Shown one piece after another: positions 23,801 through 38,800 of a DNA stretch of 64,000 bases. A program made the translations under genes and the position numbers. The DNA comes from Nemertoderma westbladi. Lineage: Eukaryota > Xenacoelomorpha > Nemertodermatida > Nemertodermatidae. Each line of letters opens with the position of its first letter. The first letter of the stretch is position 1. Location: positions 1 through 64,000 of the forward strand of contig JAUCBJ010003840.1 in assembly GCA_032718475.1 (NCBI GenBank), given 5' to 3'. The notes beneath the pieces were generated by a model. The model worked only from the letters and a program-made list of their open reading frames with translations. It did no database searches and had not been told where the DNA came from.

Positions 23801-26800
23801 CTCACCAACCTACCTCCAGCTCACCAGCCTACCTCCAGCTCACGAACCTACCTCCAGCTTACCAACCTACCTCCAACTCACTAACCTACCTCCAGCTCAC
23901 CAATCTACCTCCAGCTTACCAACCTACCTCCAACTCACTAACCTACCTCCAGCTCACCAATCTACCTCCAGCTCACCAACCTACCTCCAGCTCACCAACC
24001 TACCTCCAGCTCATCAGCCTACCTCCAGCTCACCAACCTACATCCAGCTCACCAGCCTACCTCCAGCTCACCAGCCCACCTCCAGCTCACCAGCCTACCT
24101 CCAGCTCACCAACCTACCTCCAGCTCACCAACCTACTTCCAGCTCACCAGCCTACCTCCAGCTCACCAGCCTACCTCCAGCTCACCAACCTACCTCCAGC
24201 TCACCAACCTACCTCCAGCTCACCAGCCTACCTCCAGCTCACCAACCTACATCCAGCTCACCAGCCTACCTCCAGCTCACCAGCCTACCTCCAGCTCACC
24301 AGCCTACCTCCAGCTCACCAACCTACCTCCAGCTCACCAACCTACCTCCAGCTCACCAGCCTACCTCCAGCTCACCAGCCTACCTCCAGCTCACCAACCT
24401 ACCTCCAGCTCACCAACCTACCTCCAGCTCACCAGCCTACCTCCAGCTCACCAGCCTACCTCCAGCTCACCAGCCTACCTCCAGCTCACCAACCTACATC
24501 CAGCTCACCAGCCTACCCCCACCTCACCAACCTACCTCCAGCTCACCAACCTACCTCCAGCTCACCAACCTACCTCCAACTCACCAGCCTACCTCCAGCT
24601 CACCAGCCTACCCCCAGCTCACCAACCAACCTCCAGCTCACCAACCTACCTCCAGCTCACCAACCTACCTCCAGCTCACCAACCCACCTCCAGCTCACCA
24701 GCCTACCTCCAGCTCACCAACCTACCTTCAGCTCATCAACCTACCTCCAGCTCACCAACCTACCTCCAGCTCACCAGCCTACCTCCAGCTCACCTCCAGC
24801 TCACCAGCCTACCTCCAGGACACCAACCTACCTCCAGCTCACCAACATACCTCCAGCACCGATCTTATCCTGACGACTGAGGTTGTACGCGCTAACAACT
24901 TCAATTCGAGTAACGAGTTTGGGGTATCCAAGGAGACCGGACATACAATCACGAATCGGCGCCGGATCAACTAATTCCCTATAAGAGTACAATAATAATA
25001 ACAATACTGTAGGTAGAGTGGAGTGGACAGTGGTACAGTGGAGTTGTACAAGAGGGAAAAAATCGTAAATCAGAAATAGGTTTGAAATAGACCACATCAA
25101 GGTGCCGTAGTGATCCAGGTACATTCGACACCACCCCCCCCCCCCCCTCACCTATACCCCCCCTTCCCCCCAAACCCTCCATAACTACTCACCTACAATC
25201 GGCCTCACTAGACGAGAATATACGTAACATAAAGTCTCCAACTAGACTCGGTTCGAACGTCGTTGGTATAACAACGTAACGGCCGACATCGAGGTTAAAC
25301 CGTTGGAAGTTATTGCGGGTGTTGATGTAATTAACTTTGCCAACAACCTCCATGGCGTTCTGCAATCTGAATTCCCTGTTCATTTCAACCTGAGTCAACC
25401 CGTAATAGCAGACCATTAGTATTTTTAATCACAATAAATAAATAATTATTTTAGAACAACTTGAGACTTTAGAACAACTTGAGACTTTAGAACGACTTGA
25501 GACTTTAGAACGACTTGAGACTTTAGAACAACTTTAATGTACTTGTTTTCCACTTTACATTTGTACTCTTTGGGAAAGGAGAAGGTTACAGTAACAGTGT
25601 TTCTACCAAATGTCATATTGTGAGATTGACAATAATAAATATACAAGTCAATCAATAAAATTGTCCCTCTATCCCGCAATCTAGGTTAATTTTCAGTTTG
25701 GTAACGATAAAACGGCGCCTCTAATTGCAGCGGTGACCGCACTTCTGTCTAAAAATAGCTCTCCCCTTGTGTTATTGATGTAATATAATCACTATACTAA
25801 ACTACTGTATATACCGATACGATACACTTCCAAACAATAGAAAAAATATAAAATTATATTCCTACCGGTGTTCAATAAAGTTAGTGGAAGACCAATAAGG
25901 AGAAAAAAATGGTCGAAAATCTACATAATTTATCTAAGTATAAAATATGTTACGTAAACAAAAAAGTATTAATTATAAAAAAGTATTAAAAATCCAAACG
26001 AGTGTTAATTCGTCTATAGCAAACGGTACACTACCTCACTGGCAATATGATAAGAAAATAGAAAGATGGAAGCGGATTAGTGAAATTGATTCAGGTTGTA
26101 GCATTTTGGTGTAGGGAGGTATAAATAAATAGGGAATACTGTTGTATATTCAAAAGTTAATCGTCTTAAAACAGTTGAGTACAAACTATTTTTGAAATGA
26201 TGAGTTAGTTATGATGATGAATTATTTTAATTTTTAAATTTAATCTAATTTAGAATATTGAGGTAAACTTTTAAGTTTATTAAATCAGGGGACATCCGTT
26301 GAACACCACCACCAACCCCGTTCTACATTGTTTTCCAGGTATCGAGCAGTGGAGGATGATAACTGGAAATTAACATATTCGAATATCATAATACCAAATC
26401 ATAATTATGAATAAAGTTTACAAAGTTTCCATTTAATATATTACTTATATTAATTACTTATCTATTATATTATGAATAAATGTATTGTAGAAATAATACA
26501 TTTATAGTTTATATTCTATAAATAATAATAATAAAATATACTTTTTATATTACAACATTTTACAAAGTACTAAATAGCTGGGTAATTCTAGAATTATCCA
26601 ATTTACACCAAAATGCTTAAGAAATCAATTTGGTGCTGTACAAATCAATGAATGACCTTCATAACGGCAAACCCGATTGTGTAGTTGTGAGGCGCGTTAC
26701 CGTATAGGCGTAAATTATCCTGTAATACTTCAATCATAACGTTGTAGCTATGTCCGTCGTGATCGTCACTGGAGATTTCCGTTATGTCAAATTTATACTG

Positions 26801-29800
26801 AATAATTAAAATTACTTATAATATAAGTAAATAATAATATAAAGTAAATATAATATAATATGAGACATAAAATACAGTTACATAAAGTGCGACAATGAGA
26901 GAAGTGCAACACATGCGAACACATACACACACAATAGTGGCAGCAATAAGTGCAACAATCTCTGTTACACATGAGAACAAAAACACACACAATAGTGGCA
27001 GCAATAAGTGCAACAATCTCTGTAACACATGCGAACACATACACACACAATAGTGGCAGCAATAAGTGCAACAATCTCTGTAACACATGCGAACACATAC
27101 ACACACAATAGTGGCAGCAATAAGTGCAACAATCTCTGCAACAAATGAGAACAAAAACCCAAACAATAGTGGCAGCAATAAGTGCAACAATCTCTGTTAC
27201 ACATGAGAACAAAAACACACACAATAGTGGCAGCAATAAGTGCAACAATCTCTGTAACACATGCGAACACATACACACACAATAGTGGCAGCAATAAGTG
27301 CAACAATCTCTGTAACACATGCGAACACATACACACACAATAGTGGCAGCAATAAGTGCAACAATCTCAGTAACACATGCGAACACATACACACACAATA
27401 GTGGCAGCAATAAGTGCAACAATCTCTGTAACACATGCGAACACATACACACACAATAGTGGCAGCAATAAGTGCAACAATCTCTGTAACACATGCGAAC
27501 ACATACACACACAATAGTGGCAGCAATAAGTGCAACAATCTCTGTAACACATGCGAACACATACACACACAATAGTGGCAGCAATAAGTGCAACAATCTC
27601 TGCAGCAAATGAGAACAAAAACCCAAACCATAGTGACAGCAATAAGTGCGACAGCTACTAACTATAGTAACACATGAAAACAGAAACGAATACTAACAAA
27701 ATTCGATTTAATGACAGTTTGCCACTGTTTATCGAACAATAACGTGGTCCGTGCTATAGAAGCAAGTGATGAACATTTATAGAGACCGGGGGAGGGGGGG
27801 GGGGGGGGGGTTAATAAAACACGGTTTTATCGGAAATCTTTTCCGACATTAATTACGTAAACTTTATGTACAATTAAATTTAGAATTATAATTTTCGTTG
27901 ACACAGATGATCAAAAAAATGACGTCCAGATCGATAGGAGGTCTCGCGCTCTAACCATTCAGCTAGCGGCTCAGGTAAAAGGTAGACCTGGAAATACTAC
28001 CTGATACATTGTATCTCCGCAATTTACGTCCCCATGGACTCCTATCCGTAAATACTAATAGTCTGCAGTCACTGTGCTCAACCCCACACTATACCTGAAA
28101 TAAGGCACCATGCGTGTTCTCTCCATGAGGCTTCCAAAGCACAAGATTATGCACTGGCTGGTCCTCAGCTGGAGTGGCTGGCTGGAGTACTGGTACTACT
28201 GCTGCTCTAAAATAACGCACCTTAAGTTTCCGATGTATGCGAATTCCAAATGCCAAAGAAACAAAAATAGAGCAAAAATAGTAAATCATGTACATCCTTA
28301 TCCATAGCACCAGTATTTTTACGAAACAGAATATAGTCTATGTGGGACTTATGACCAGTTTTAGTAGATAGCTTCCAGTTCGCTTCTTCAACTGGGTCAC
28401 TTCAGAAAACAACCCACGTCCAGAATGAAATCAAATCGCTGTAGATAGCAGGAAAGATGCATACTGATCCATAGAATAGGGTAGAAAGGTTCCTCCTTCT
28501 CTACTGGGGATCAGTTTTCTAGAACATGAGAAAAAAGTGACAGTGATCGGTGAAATTGTGAGACACGAAACACCCGAGGCTCCTCTCTCTCGGCATCCGA
28601 AGTGGCTTCTGATGTTGCGGTTGGTGATTTCGTATATATTTTATCCAAAGAGAAATGAACTACATGTGGAGTTATATTCATAAGTATACAAATTCTCAAA
28701 CTCAACACATGTTCTTGATCAAAACTTTATCAGTCTGCCAGGGCTGTCAGCTCGACTTTGTAGACCCGGGGATTGGGGACCCGAGTGTTAGGATATTAAC
28801 TCAGGCAAGTCTAGTGATTTGCCTCAGATTCCCCAATAATAGCTTGGTTGATGGGGCTGGACCGTGTGAGTAGCCTCCAACTCCAGAATTCCACTCCCAC
28901 TCACAATCTAACCTCCCTTTGTGACGATAGGAACTAATTGTTGGCCGCTTTCTCCCCGGTAGGCGGTAAGACACGCATCCGGTCACCGGTAGGCGGTAAG
29001 ACACGCATCCGGTCACCGGTAGGCGGTAAGACACGCATCCGGTTAGGCGATAACTGACGGCTGTGAGGCGATTTGTGTCGGGTTATTCCACTAGCACTCT
29101 GTCGTCGGACCTCCGCATTATTTATATATTCTATAGTGGTGGTGCGAATTTGCTATGCTAGGCCAAAGGAAATTATATTAATATGCAACCACTTATTACC
29201 CAAAATACCAAAAATAAATATAAATAACTTAAAACGTTTAGTAAAAGCACCCCCCTTCCCCCTCCACAGTATAAAATGACCAATAGCAGCCCACCACCAC
29301 AATGAGAAGCCAGGCAGAGCCAGCCACACGCCATCTACCTTCATTACAGTGAATCCGATAGAAAAGTTTTCATGTCGAGTTAAATGGGCTTGGGTGATCT
29401 CGATCATAACATCGTCACAATCTGTTTGATCAAAGACGTACTGGATGGCAGTAAAATAAATAATTAATGTAACACAGTGATTGGCTAGATCGAGTACTGG
29501 GTCATCCTTCCGTCCGTCCGTCCGTCCGTCCGTCCGTCCGTCCGTCCGTCCGTCCGTCCGTCCGTCCGTTAAACCGTACCTACCTGTGGATTTTGTAACC
29601 AAATGTTCTTATTGTTGCTACAACCTCCACATCTGTTTGTCAGCGGGTTTGACGTCGACACCCACCCGCCTATAAACAATGCCTCGTGCCAAGTCTTATG
29701 GATACTGAAGACGCTTGTGTTTACGAGGCGACAGATACAAGCTCTCGAGAAATACCGACACCAGTCGTTGTAACTCATCCTAAATGTCACAAAGAACTTA

Positions 29801-32800
29801 TAAACTGTTATAAAGATAAAACTTTGGATTTACAATAAAGATTGAATTATTAACCTACTGTAATACGAGTCATTTTTTTTAAACTGCTGGCGTGCTACTA
29901 TACTTGTGTCTCTATGGTCATGCTGCCATAGGGTAATTTCTCAGGAAGGGGGGGGGGGGGGGGGGTATATGGTTCACCCATTGGCTATGCTAGGGTCCCC
30001 CGAACCACCCATCGTGTGGGGGGGGGGGGGGGCAATTCCTTATGATATACTCAATATTCCTAAAATTTGTTCGTACCTACTGCATGCATACCCCACCCAG
30101 CATACCCCACCCAGCATACCCCACCCAGCATACCCCACCCAGCATACCCCACCCAGCATACCCCACCCAGCATACCCCACCCAGCATACCCCACCCAGCA
30201 TACCCCACCCAGCATACCCCACCCAGCATACCCCACCCAGCATACCCCACCCAGCATACCCCACCCAGCATACCCCACCCAGCATACCCCACCCAGCATA
30301 CCCCACCCAGCATACCCCACCCAGCATGCCCCACCCAGCATACCCCACCCAGCATACCCCACCCAGCATACCCCACCCAGCATACCCCACCCAGCATACC
30401 CCACCCAGCATACCCCACCCAGCATGCCCCACCCAGCATACCCCACCCAGCATACCCCACCCAGCATACCCCACCCAGCATACCCCACCCAGCATACCCC
30501 ACCCAGCATACCCCACCCAGCATACCCCACCCAGCATACCCCACCCAGCATGCCCCACCCAGCATACCCCACCCAGCATACCCCACCCAGCATACCCCAC
30601 CCGACATACCCCACCCAGCATACCCCACCCAGCATACCCCACCCAACATACCCCACCCTGCATACCCCACCCAGCATACTCCACCCAGCATACCCCACCC
30701 AGCATACCCCACCCAGCATACCCCACCCAGCATACCCCACCCAGCATACCCCACCCAGCATACCCCACCCAGCATACCCCACCCAGCATACCCCACCCAG
30801 CATACCCCACCCAGCATACCCCACCCAGCATACCCCACCCAGCATACCCCACCCAGCATACCCCACCCAGCATACCCCACCCAGCATACCCCACCCAGCA
30901 TACCCCACCCAGCATACCCCACCCAGCATACCCCACCCAGCATAACCCACCCAGTATACCCCACCCAGCATAACCCACCCAGCATACCCCACCCAGCATA
31001 CCCCACCCAGTATACCCCACCCAGCATACCCCACCCAGCATACCCCACCCAGCATACCCCACCCAGCATACCCCACCCAGCATACCCCACCCAGCATACC
31101 CCACCCAGCATACCCCACCCAGCATACCCCACCCAGCATACCCCACCCAGCATACCCCACCCAGCATACCCCACCCAGCATACCCCACCCAGCATACCCC
31201 ACCCAGCATACCCCACCCAGCATACCCCACCCAGCATACCCCACCCAGCATACCCCACCCAGCATACCCCACCCAGCATGCCCCACCCAGCATACCCCAC
31301 CCAGCATACCCCACCCAGCATACCCCACCCAGCATACCCCACCCAGCATACCCCACCCAGCATACCCCACCCAGCATGCCCCACCCAGCATACCCCACCC
31401 AGCATACCCCACCCAGCATACCCCACCCAGCATACCCCACCCAGCATACCCCACCCAGCATACCCCACCCAGCATACCCCACCCAGCATACCCCACCCAG
31501 CATGCCCCACCCAGCATACCCCACCCAGCATACCCCACCCAGCATGCCCCACCCAGCATACCCCACCCAGCATACCCCACCCAGCATACCCCACCCGACA
31601 TACCCCACCCAGCATACCCCACCCAGCATACCCCACCCAACATACCCCACCCTGCATACCCCACCCAGCATACTCCACCCAGCATACCCCACCCAGCATA
31701 CCCCACCCAGCATACCCCACCCAGCATACCCCACCCAGCATACCCCACCCAGCATACCCCACCCAGCATACCCCACCCAGCATACCCCACCCAGCATACC
31801 CCACCCAGCATACCCCACCCAGCATACCCCACCCAGCATACCCCACCCAGCATACCCCACCCAGCATACCCCACCCAGCATACCCCACCCAGCATACCCC
31901 ACCCAGCATACCCCACCCAGCATACCCCACCCAGCATACCCCACCCAGCATACCCCACCCAGCATACCCCACCCAGCATACCCCACCCAGCATACCCCAC
32001 CCAGCATACCCCACCCAGCATACCCCACCCATACAGTTTTTGACTCTCGACCACATATTTCTATGATGCTTCAAATTCTTTACAGAATGGAGAAAAACAA
32101 ACTATTACAAATAATCGTATTCACATAATGAGTTTCTGTATTTATCATTCTTAGTGTTCAAAAGGGATCCCGATCCCGAAAAATTGGGGTCCCGGTGAAA
32201 ATATGCAATCCCGATCGCGACTTTTTGGGAACGGGATCTTGCAGCATAAATAATGTAGTAAAATTTGTTGAGGTTGGGTTGGCTGGGGTGGGGTGGGGTT
32301 GTGGAGGGCGCAAACTCGAACGTTTGGTCTGGGTCCATAATTAGGGACGCTGTTATAGATCTACTTCTCGCAATCCATAAAAAATATAATAAAATACGTT
32401 TTTTGTCACACTGATAATCTCCTCTCTAATCAAACAAACAGGTGATTATTAATTCTAATAAGAACTCACCAGAACTCGCCATCGTCTTCGAACACCAAGC
32501 CGAACTTCCGTTTCTGCCAGGCCGACAACTGCTTCCATTGGGGACTGTCGTCGCTCCAGTCCCCAGTCCATTCCTTCTTGCCCCAGGGGTTGCGCAAGCG
32601 TACCAAATGGGTCTCTTCGTCGCCTAGAAACACATAAAAAATATAGTTACTACGGAAACAAAAGATTCCGTAATCCATATTTTTATAATCATTATTACTA
32701 TTAATATTGTTATTATTAAACTAATAATTAATAATGCAACGTGAAAATTATGAGAATTTATTAATCTAATAACACTGAAACAAAGAAATCGGAGGATGTC

Positions 32801-35800
32801 TAAAAGAAAATAATGGCCCCAAAATGGCCAAAGTGCCTTTTTGCGCCAAAGGCTATTTCTCCACTAATATTTGTTGAAATTTAGAATATAAGATCAGAAG
32901 ACCCCTGCATCCAATTCTTCCGAAAAAATTTGGTTACAAATGCTCTTTTACAACAAGAAGACCCAAAGAAATGGGCTATTTTTGGGCCTTTTTGATCTAA
33001 AAAAGCACCAGAGAACTTTCAGCTAAAGTCGATGTTTAGAAGAAGTATGGAGAAAGGTAGTCTTAATAAATGTACCAAATTTCAACTCATTTCAGTTAAA
33101 ATTGGCGGAGAAATAGCCTTTTCCATGAAAAAACGTCATTCTGAGATTTGGGTGTTTAAAGTTTAAGGAACAATAATTCAAACCTTCCCGCTATTTTAGA
33201 TAATACCATTTTTATATGTTCAACAATAACTTTGTCAAAAATGAATGAAATTCAACGGAATTGTTTATTTTTTCACTTTTTAGCAATTTTTTTCATATTT
33301 GTACCGTGAGAGCCTTTTTTTATGAAAAAGGCCCCGTACAATTGTAAAATATAGTGCTGCTCGAAGGCTTGTCAAAAATCAGAATGAAGGAACAAGCAAC
33401 CACCATGGCATTATGAAATTAGGATGAAAATCCTAATAAAAGTGATCCTAATAATCCGAAAGTTCTTTTTTTTACTTTTATATGTGCTGAACGATAAACG
33501 AAATGAAATAAAAAACATGTGCAGTTATAAAATGTAAATATATGAGTAATGGTGTAGAATAGATAAAAAAGTGTACGTTAGTAATATTCACGCCGAACCA
33601 TTCTTCTCCAGGACTACACTAACACCATTAACACACTAATGACTAAAATTAACTCTGAATGTTCAAAGTGAAACATTTCCATCTCATTTTGTAACCGTCC
33701 CGTCGCTGTTTACCAATTAAGCCCACCCTAACTTACCAGTATCTTGTTTGATTTTGTTTAAGCCAGTAATCCCATAGGCGTGGCCCTTAACTAAACCCAT
33801 GTCGGTTACAGCTTCCATCTCTTCCTTGGATTCAACCTGCATTAAACAACGAGGTTGCAGCTATTAGATTATTAACTCCTTTTTCTATAAATATTTTTAG
33901 AATTGAATCATTTAAAATTAACAAGAAAAAAGTTTATCAAAATTGCTGCAGGAAATAAAGGGAAATAAAATGGCATATAGGGCAACTAGGCACGGTTTTG
34001 GTATCCGTAAGCTCTTACGTACTTCGTCGCGGGGTGGCCCCATGAACGTGTTCTGATTGGTCAATTAATTTAATGCTGCGAACGGTTCTATTGTTGTACC
34101 AATTAATTATTGTAAACTTCCCATTTCTGGGGTGGGGGATCGCATTTCAACACATTTACAAAACAAATACGCACGCACCGTTATAGAACAGGAAAGCAAA
34201 GCCTTTCGCTCAATATCCTTCGTCATACGTTTCCATAGCACCGCCTGAAAGCCAACATCGTTGGAAATATTATCTTTAGAGAGATCGTAAGATTCGCAAA
34301 CACCCCCCGTAAAATCGGCGAGAGCGTCTGCCGTATTGCCGCCGGATAACGCTTCGTAACTACCATTCAACCTTTATAATCACAAAATATTTCTAGATCT
34401 ATGTATTACTCTTCTATAATTACCCCGTGTTTGCGTGTTTCATAATTTTTTGAATTTTCGATGTTCCCTGGACCCGGAAACTATATTGTACAGTTCTGAT
34501 TCTGCTCAGGGGATGTATTTATTTACACCAAAAACTGAAAGTGAATTCTACTGTGAATCCTTATACTGTGAATTCTAGTGAATCCTTAAAGATTTGTCCT
34601 GCTGCGATCATACGAAATCTTTCACCAACATGCATATTAGTTCATTGTACCACTTCCGGTTGTCGCTTCATTAGTCGGGAGGTCATAGGGCTCTGGTGAT
34701 TGGTTGATATTCACAGACGTGAGTCATCTTGAATCGAAATGATTGTGTGCGAGTTTTCCACGCTGTAAATTCCATATTCTGACCCAAAAATACCACTAAT
34801 AAAAACAGTAAATTTGTGAAAGTATTCTAAATTACAGAATGAAAATGTTACAGATTCTTAGAAATAATAATAATATTATTAAATATAAATAATAATAACA
34901 AATACAACTTTCAATATCACTAAACATTTGTATTTTTTATTATTTTATTTGTATTAAGTACAATAAAAAGTAAAGTGATTGGTGAACGTGTGGTACAAGA
35001 AAAACCCGAGGAAATCTGAAGGATCCTATCCCTTGGCTGTTACCTAGAAGGCAGGGTGAGCGCCACACTAACTCCCAAGGGTATACACTCTATAACTATC
35101 CCTTACTCCTCTAGCAGAAGCCAGGTTGCCTATTGTACCGTTGGGTTTGCGTAAGCGCTAACTGTCTAAAGTGTCATGTATTTGGACATAAACAGTGCAA
35201 AATTTATAAGGTCTACGTTCTAAGGCTGTATCCACTCACTCGAACATGGCGACACTTTGTACAATTATTATGGATTAAAGTCCCACTCGCTTCCCTCCAA
35301 TAATAAACCAACCACCTATAATGTCCCCACCCTTACTTTGCGTAAGCTTTCTCCAGTAAGGCGCTCCAGTATTCCAACCACCCATAATGTCCCCACCCTT
35401 ACTTTGCGTAAGCTTTCTCCAGTAAGGCGCTCCAGTATTCCAACCACCCCTAATGTCCCAAACCCTTACTTTGCGTAAGCTTTCTCCAGTAAGGCGCTCC
35501 AGTATTCCAACCACCCCTAATGTCCCAAACCCTTACTTTGCGTAAGCTTTCTCCAGTAAAGCACTCCAGTATTCCCCCTTATCTTTGCTGTGTACGTATA
35601 TGAGTTTGCGGTTCACTGTAGGCAACCGATCGTCGACGCACACATCCAACCACGATCCCATCCTCCAGAAACGAAACCGAAAGATTCCACAATATCCATC
35701 TGTGTTCCATTCTTGTTCTTTGGCATCTGATAAAAACAAAAGGAGTGCTGTTACTAAGAGACCGATCATTATAATTACGTCACGATGCTGTTACTAAGAG

Positions 35801-38800
35801 GTCGATTATTATAATTACGTCACGATGATGTTACTAAGAGGCCGTTCATTATAATTACGTCACGGTATTTCAGATATTCCTCGAGTGTATCGAGTTGGAA
35901 ACATGGGGGGAAACTGGACGCAAAGCCCGCCTTGGCGATTTAATATCCTGCCTCAATGTTAAATTCTCAATGTAGGGAAAGGAGCAGGTTACAGTGATAA
36001 CCAAACAATAAACTAAACACAATAGAACAGGTTACAGTTTTATTTTTGGGAGTAATCAGCTGTTATTTGCGTCGAATTTCCCCTGGAGAGGGATGCATTT
36101 TTATTGCGTCCAGTTCCCCTCCCTCTCTGTTGAGTTGAGTTTAACTAAAAACCTACCAACTCGTTTAAACTCTTCGGTTTTTTTCTTCAATACGCTTAAT
36201 TAATATTCTAGAATTTAGTAAAAAAAATAGAATTACACCATAACCCTTAATACAACAACCATTTTTAACCTAATTTTTTTTCAAATTTCAATCAAATGCT
36301 ACGAAATTTTGTATGATGATAGATCGGCACCTTTTCTTACTGCTCTGGCCTGGACGGATTTTTCAATTTCTCATTTATTTCCATACAACAAGTCCTAAAA
36401 AATGTCTATTTAGCAATGTTTAACCACCTCCGTAGACTTTATTTTACGTCTTTGAAATGTAATCTAGATATCATTACAACCGCCGTCGTCTGTAGATTCC
36501 GAATCTAAAAACCGTTTTAAATTTAACCAAAAATTGGTAAAGATATTATCAAAATACTAATGTGTAAATTTAGAGACGTAAATCGCTATAATTCTAATGT
36601 TTTGTTGTCTTTATTCTAGAATATTAATTATTATTTAGCTGAGCGTTTATAACTCTCCATCTTGTTTTTTCATTACCCTTAATTAATATTCTAGAATTGA
36701 GTAAAAAAAACATTATAATTATAACGATTTACGTCACAAAATTTACACCTTAGTATTTTGATAATATCTCCGGAAGTTCTTGGTGAAATTTACAACGTAT
36801 TTCAGATTCGGAATCTGCAGATGAAGGCGGTTCTAATGATATCTAGATTACATTCCATAGACGAAAAATAATGCTGACGGAGGTGGCTAAATATTGCGAA
36901 ATAGACGATTTTTAACGGCTCGTTGTATCGAAATAGCTCATGAATTAAAAAATCCGGCCAGGCCACCAGTAAGAAAAGATGTCATCATAGCAAATTTCGT
37001 AGCATTTTATTGAAATTTGAAAAAAATTTGAGGGGGGGGGGCTCCGACCCCCTAAAAATGGTTGTTGTATTAAGGGTTATGGTGTATAGCGATTTACACC
37101 TTTGGATTTTGTCAATAATACTAGAAATTTTCTCGGAATCTGCAGATGAAGACGGTTGCTATATATCTAGATTATGTTCAAAAATGGAAAAATAAAACCG
37201 ATAGAGGTGGTTAAAAAGTGGTAAATAGACATGTTTAACGGCTTGTTGCAATGAAAATAATTTGAAAATTGAAAAATTCGGGCCAGGCCAGTCCAGTAGT
37301 AAGAAAGAGTGCCAAACTTCATTAATAGTTGAAGTTGAAGCTTAAGTAACCAAATTACGAATTATATTTATTTATTTATCAAGCACAAAACCTTAACGGT
37401 AGGTGTATTAGTTTTCTAAGTATGTAAAAAAAACTAAAAAGCAACAAGACGTTGCGCAATCAGGGATCAGCTGATCGGTAGGTTTCGCCCCGCAGCTGAA
37501 GGCATTCTCAGGAAGCCAAACCCAGAAATGTAAAGAGAAATTCACAAAGGGAGACGGAACGGGTATTGAAATGAAGAGAGAGGACTGTAAGGTAGGTAAC
37601 TAACCACTGGGAAGCAGCACCACAAACTTGCGCCAATCACGTTTCAGCTTGTTGATAACGGGCTTGCGTGTTTGAATGTAATACATTTCAAGCTTTTGCA
37701 ATACTGGCCGCAATAGGTGTCTCGCAATAAATTTGAAATGCTTAAACAATTCACGCCTGTCAGTCAGCCAGTATTGGGCTCGCCGCGGTGAGTCATGATG
37801 TGGTTGTGCACAGTCTTGCCCTGTTCGCTCCCATCCTTTGCCGTCCTATCCTGGTGCTGTCTACAGCGTTCAAACAAGTGTTGGATGGTGTGTCAAACAT
37901 TATTCCCCCTTACAAGAGGGACAAGAGATAATTTGAAAATTGAAAAATATGGCCAGGCCAGTAGTAAGAAAAAGAGTGCCAAAGTTGATAAATAGCATGA
38001 CAACAATAGTTAGGCCTAATAATAATAACAATCGTCTTATTTGGGGTACATCTCCCGCCCCGAACTTCGGGTGTACTATTTTGATTTTAAGTGGCAAGTT
38101 CGCTGAGTCGGAACATAAGTTACAATTAGGCCTTCTAACACTATACTGGTATAATTAATTATAAATAATAAATATCAGAATACAGCTGAGAGAGTGAGAG
38201 TGCATAATACTGTAATAATCAGTTTGTAATACTGTTAGTGGCTGCTACGACTAAAAGAAATTGTTAGCATCTACAAGGGTGTATGTACAGAACAGAGGGT
38301 GTACATTGTACATCGTTAGGGATACAATCAGAGAATGACGACGCCGGTATACGACACGCTCAGACTTTATATCACAGGGACCCATTTCTACGTCCACCCG
38401 GAGGACCCCCTAGTAAAGGAGATCCTGCTTATTGATAGGGTCTCCGGTAACATATCGCTAGTCAAGGAGGAAACCTCCAGATTCATCCCGGGCCACGCGA
38501 TCCAACGACTAATCTACGGGATAATGGGCGTCGTGAGGCTCCTTGCCGGACCCTACCTCGTTGTGATCACCGAGCGAGTAAAAGTCGGCGAAATCGACGG
38601 ACACAATATATGGAAGGTGGGAGCAACCGAAATATTCTCATACCTACGAATTATTCGACATTTAGACGATCAACAACTGCAAGATAACGATTCATACTAC
38701 TCTATGATCGACATGATCTTACAAGAGAACTCGTTCTACTTTAGTTCGAGTTATGATCTCACACACACGATGCAGCGTTACCATAACGCGTCGTCAGAGT

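Noticed and set aside
26793-27642. Hydrophobic Cys-rich frames of up to 277 codons on the minus strand
   Set aside because: Translation of the 58-bp array; the largest runs over calpain exon 9b in the wrong frame.
29906-32128. Frames of 250-674 codons ([14 protein letters not shown]- and [11 protein letters not shown]-type repeats)
   Set aside because: Produced by the 14-bp minisatellite on both strands (three units = 42 bases = 14 codons). Not coding.
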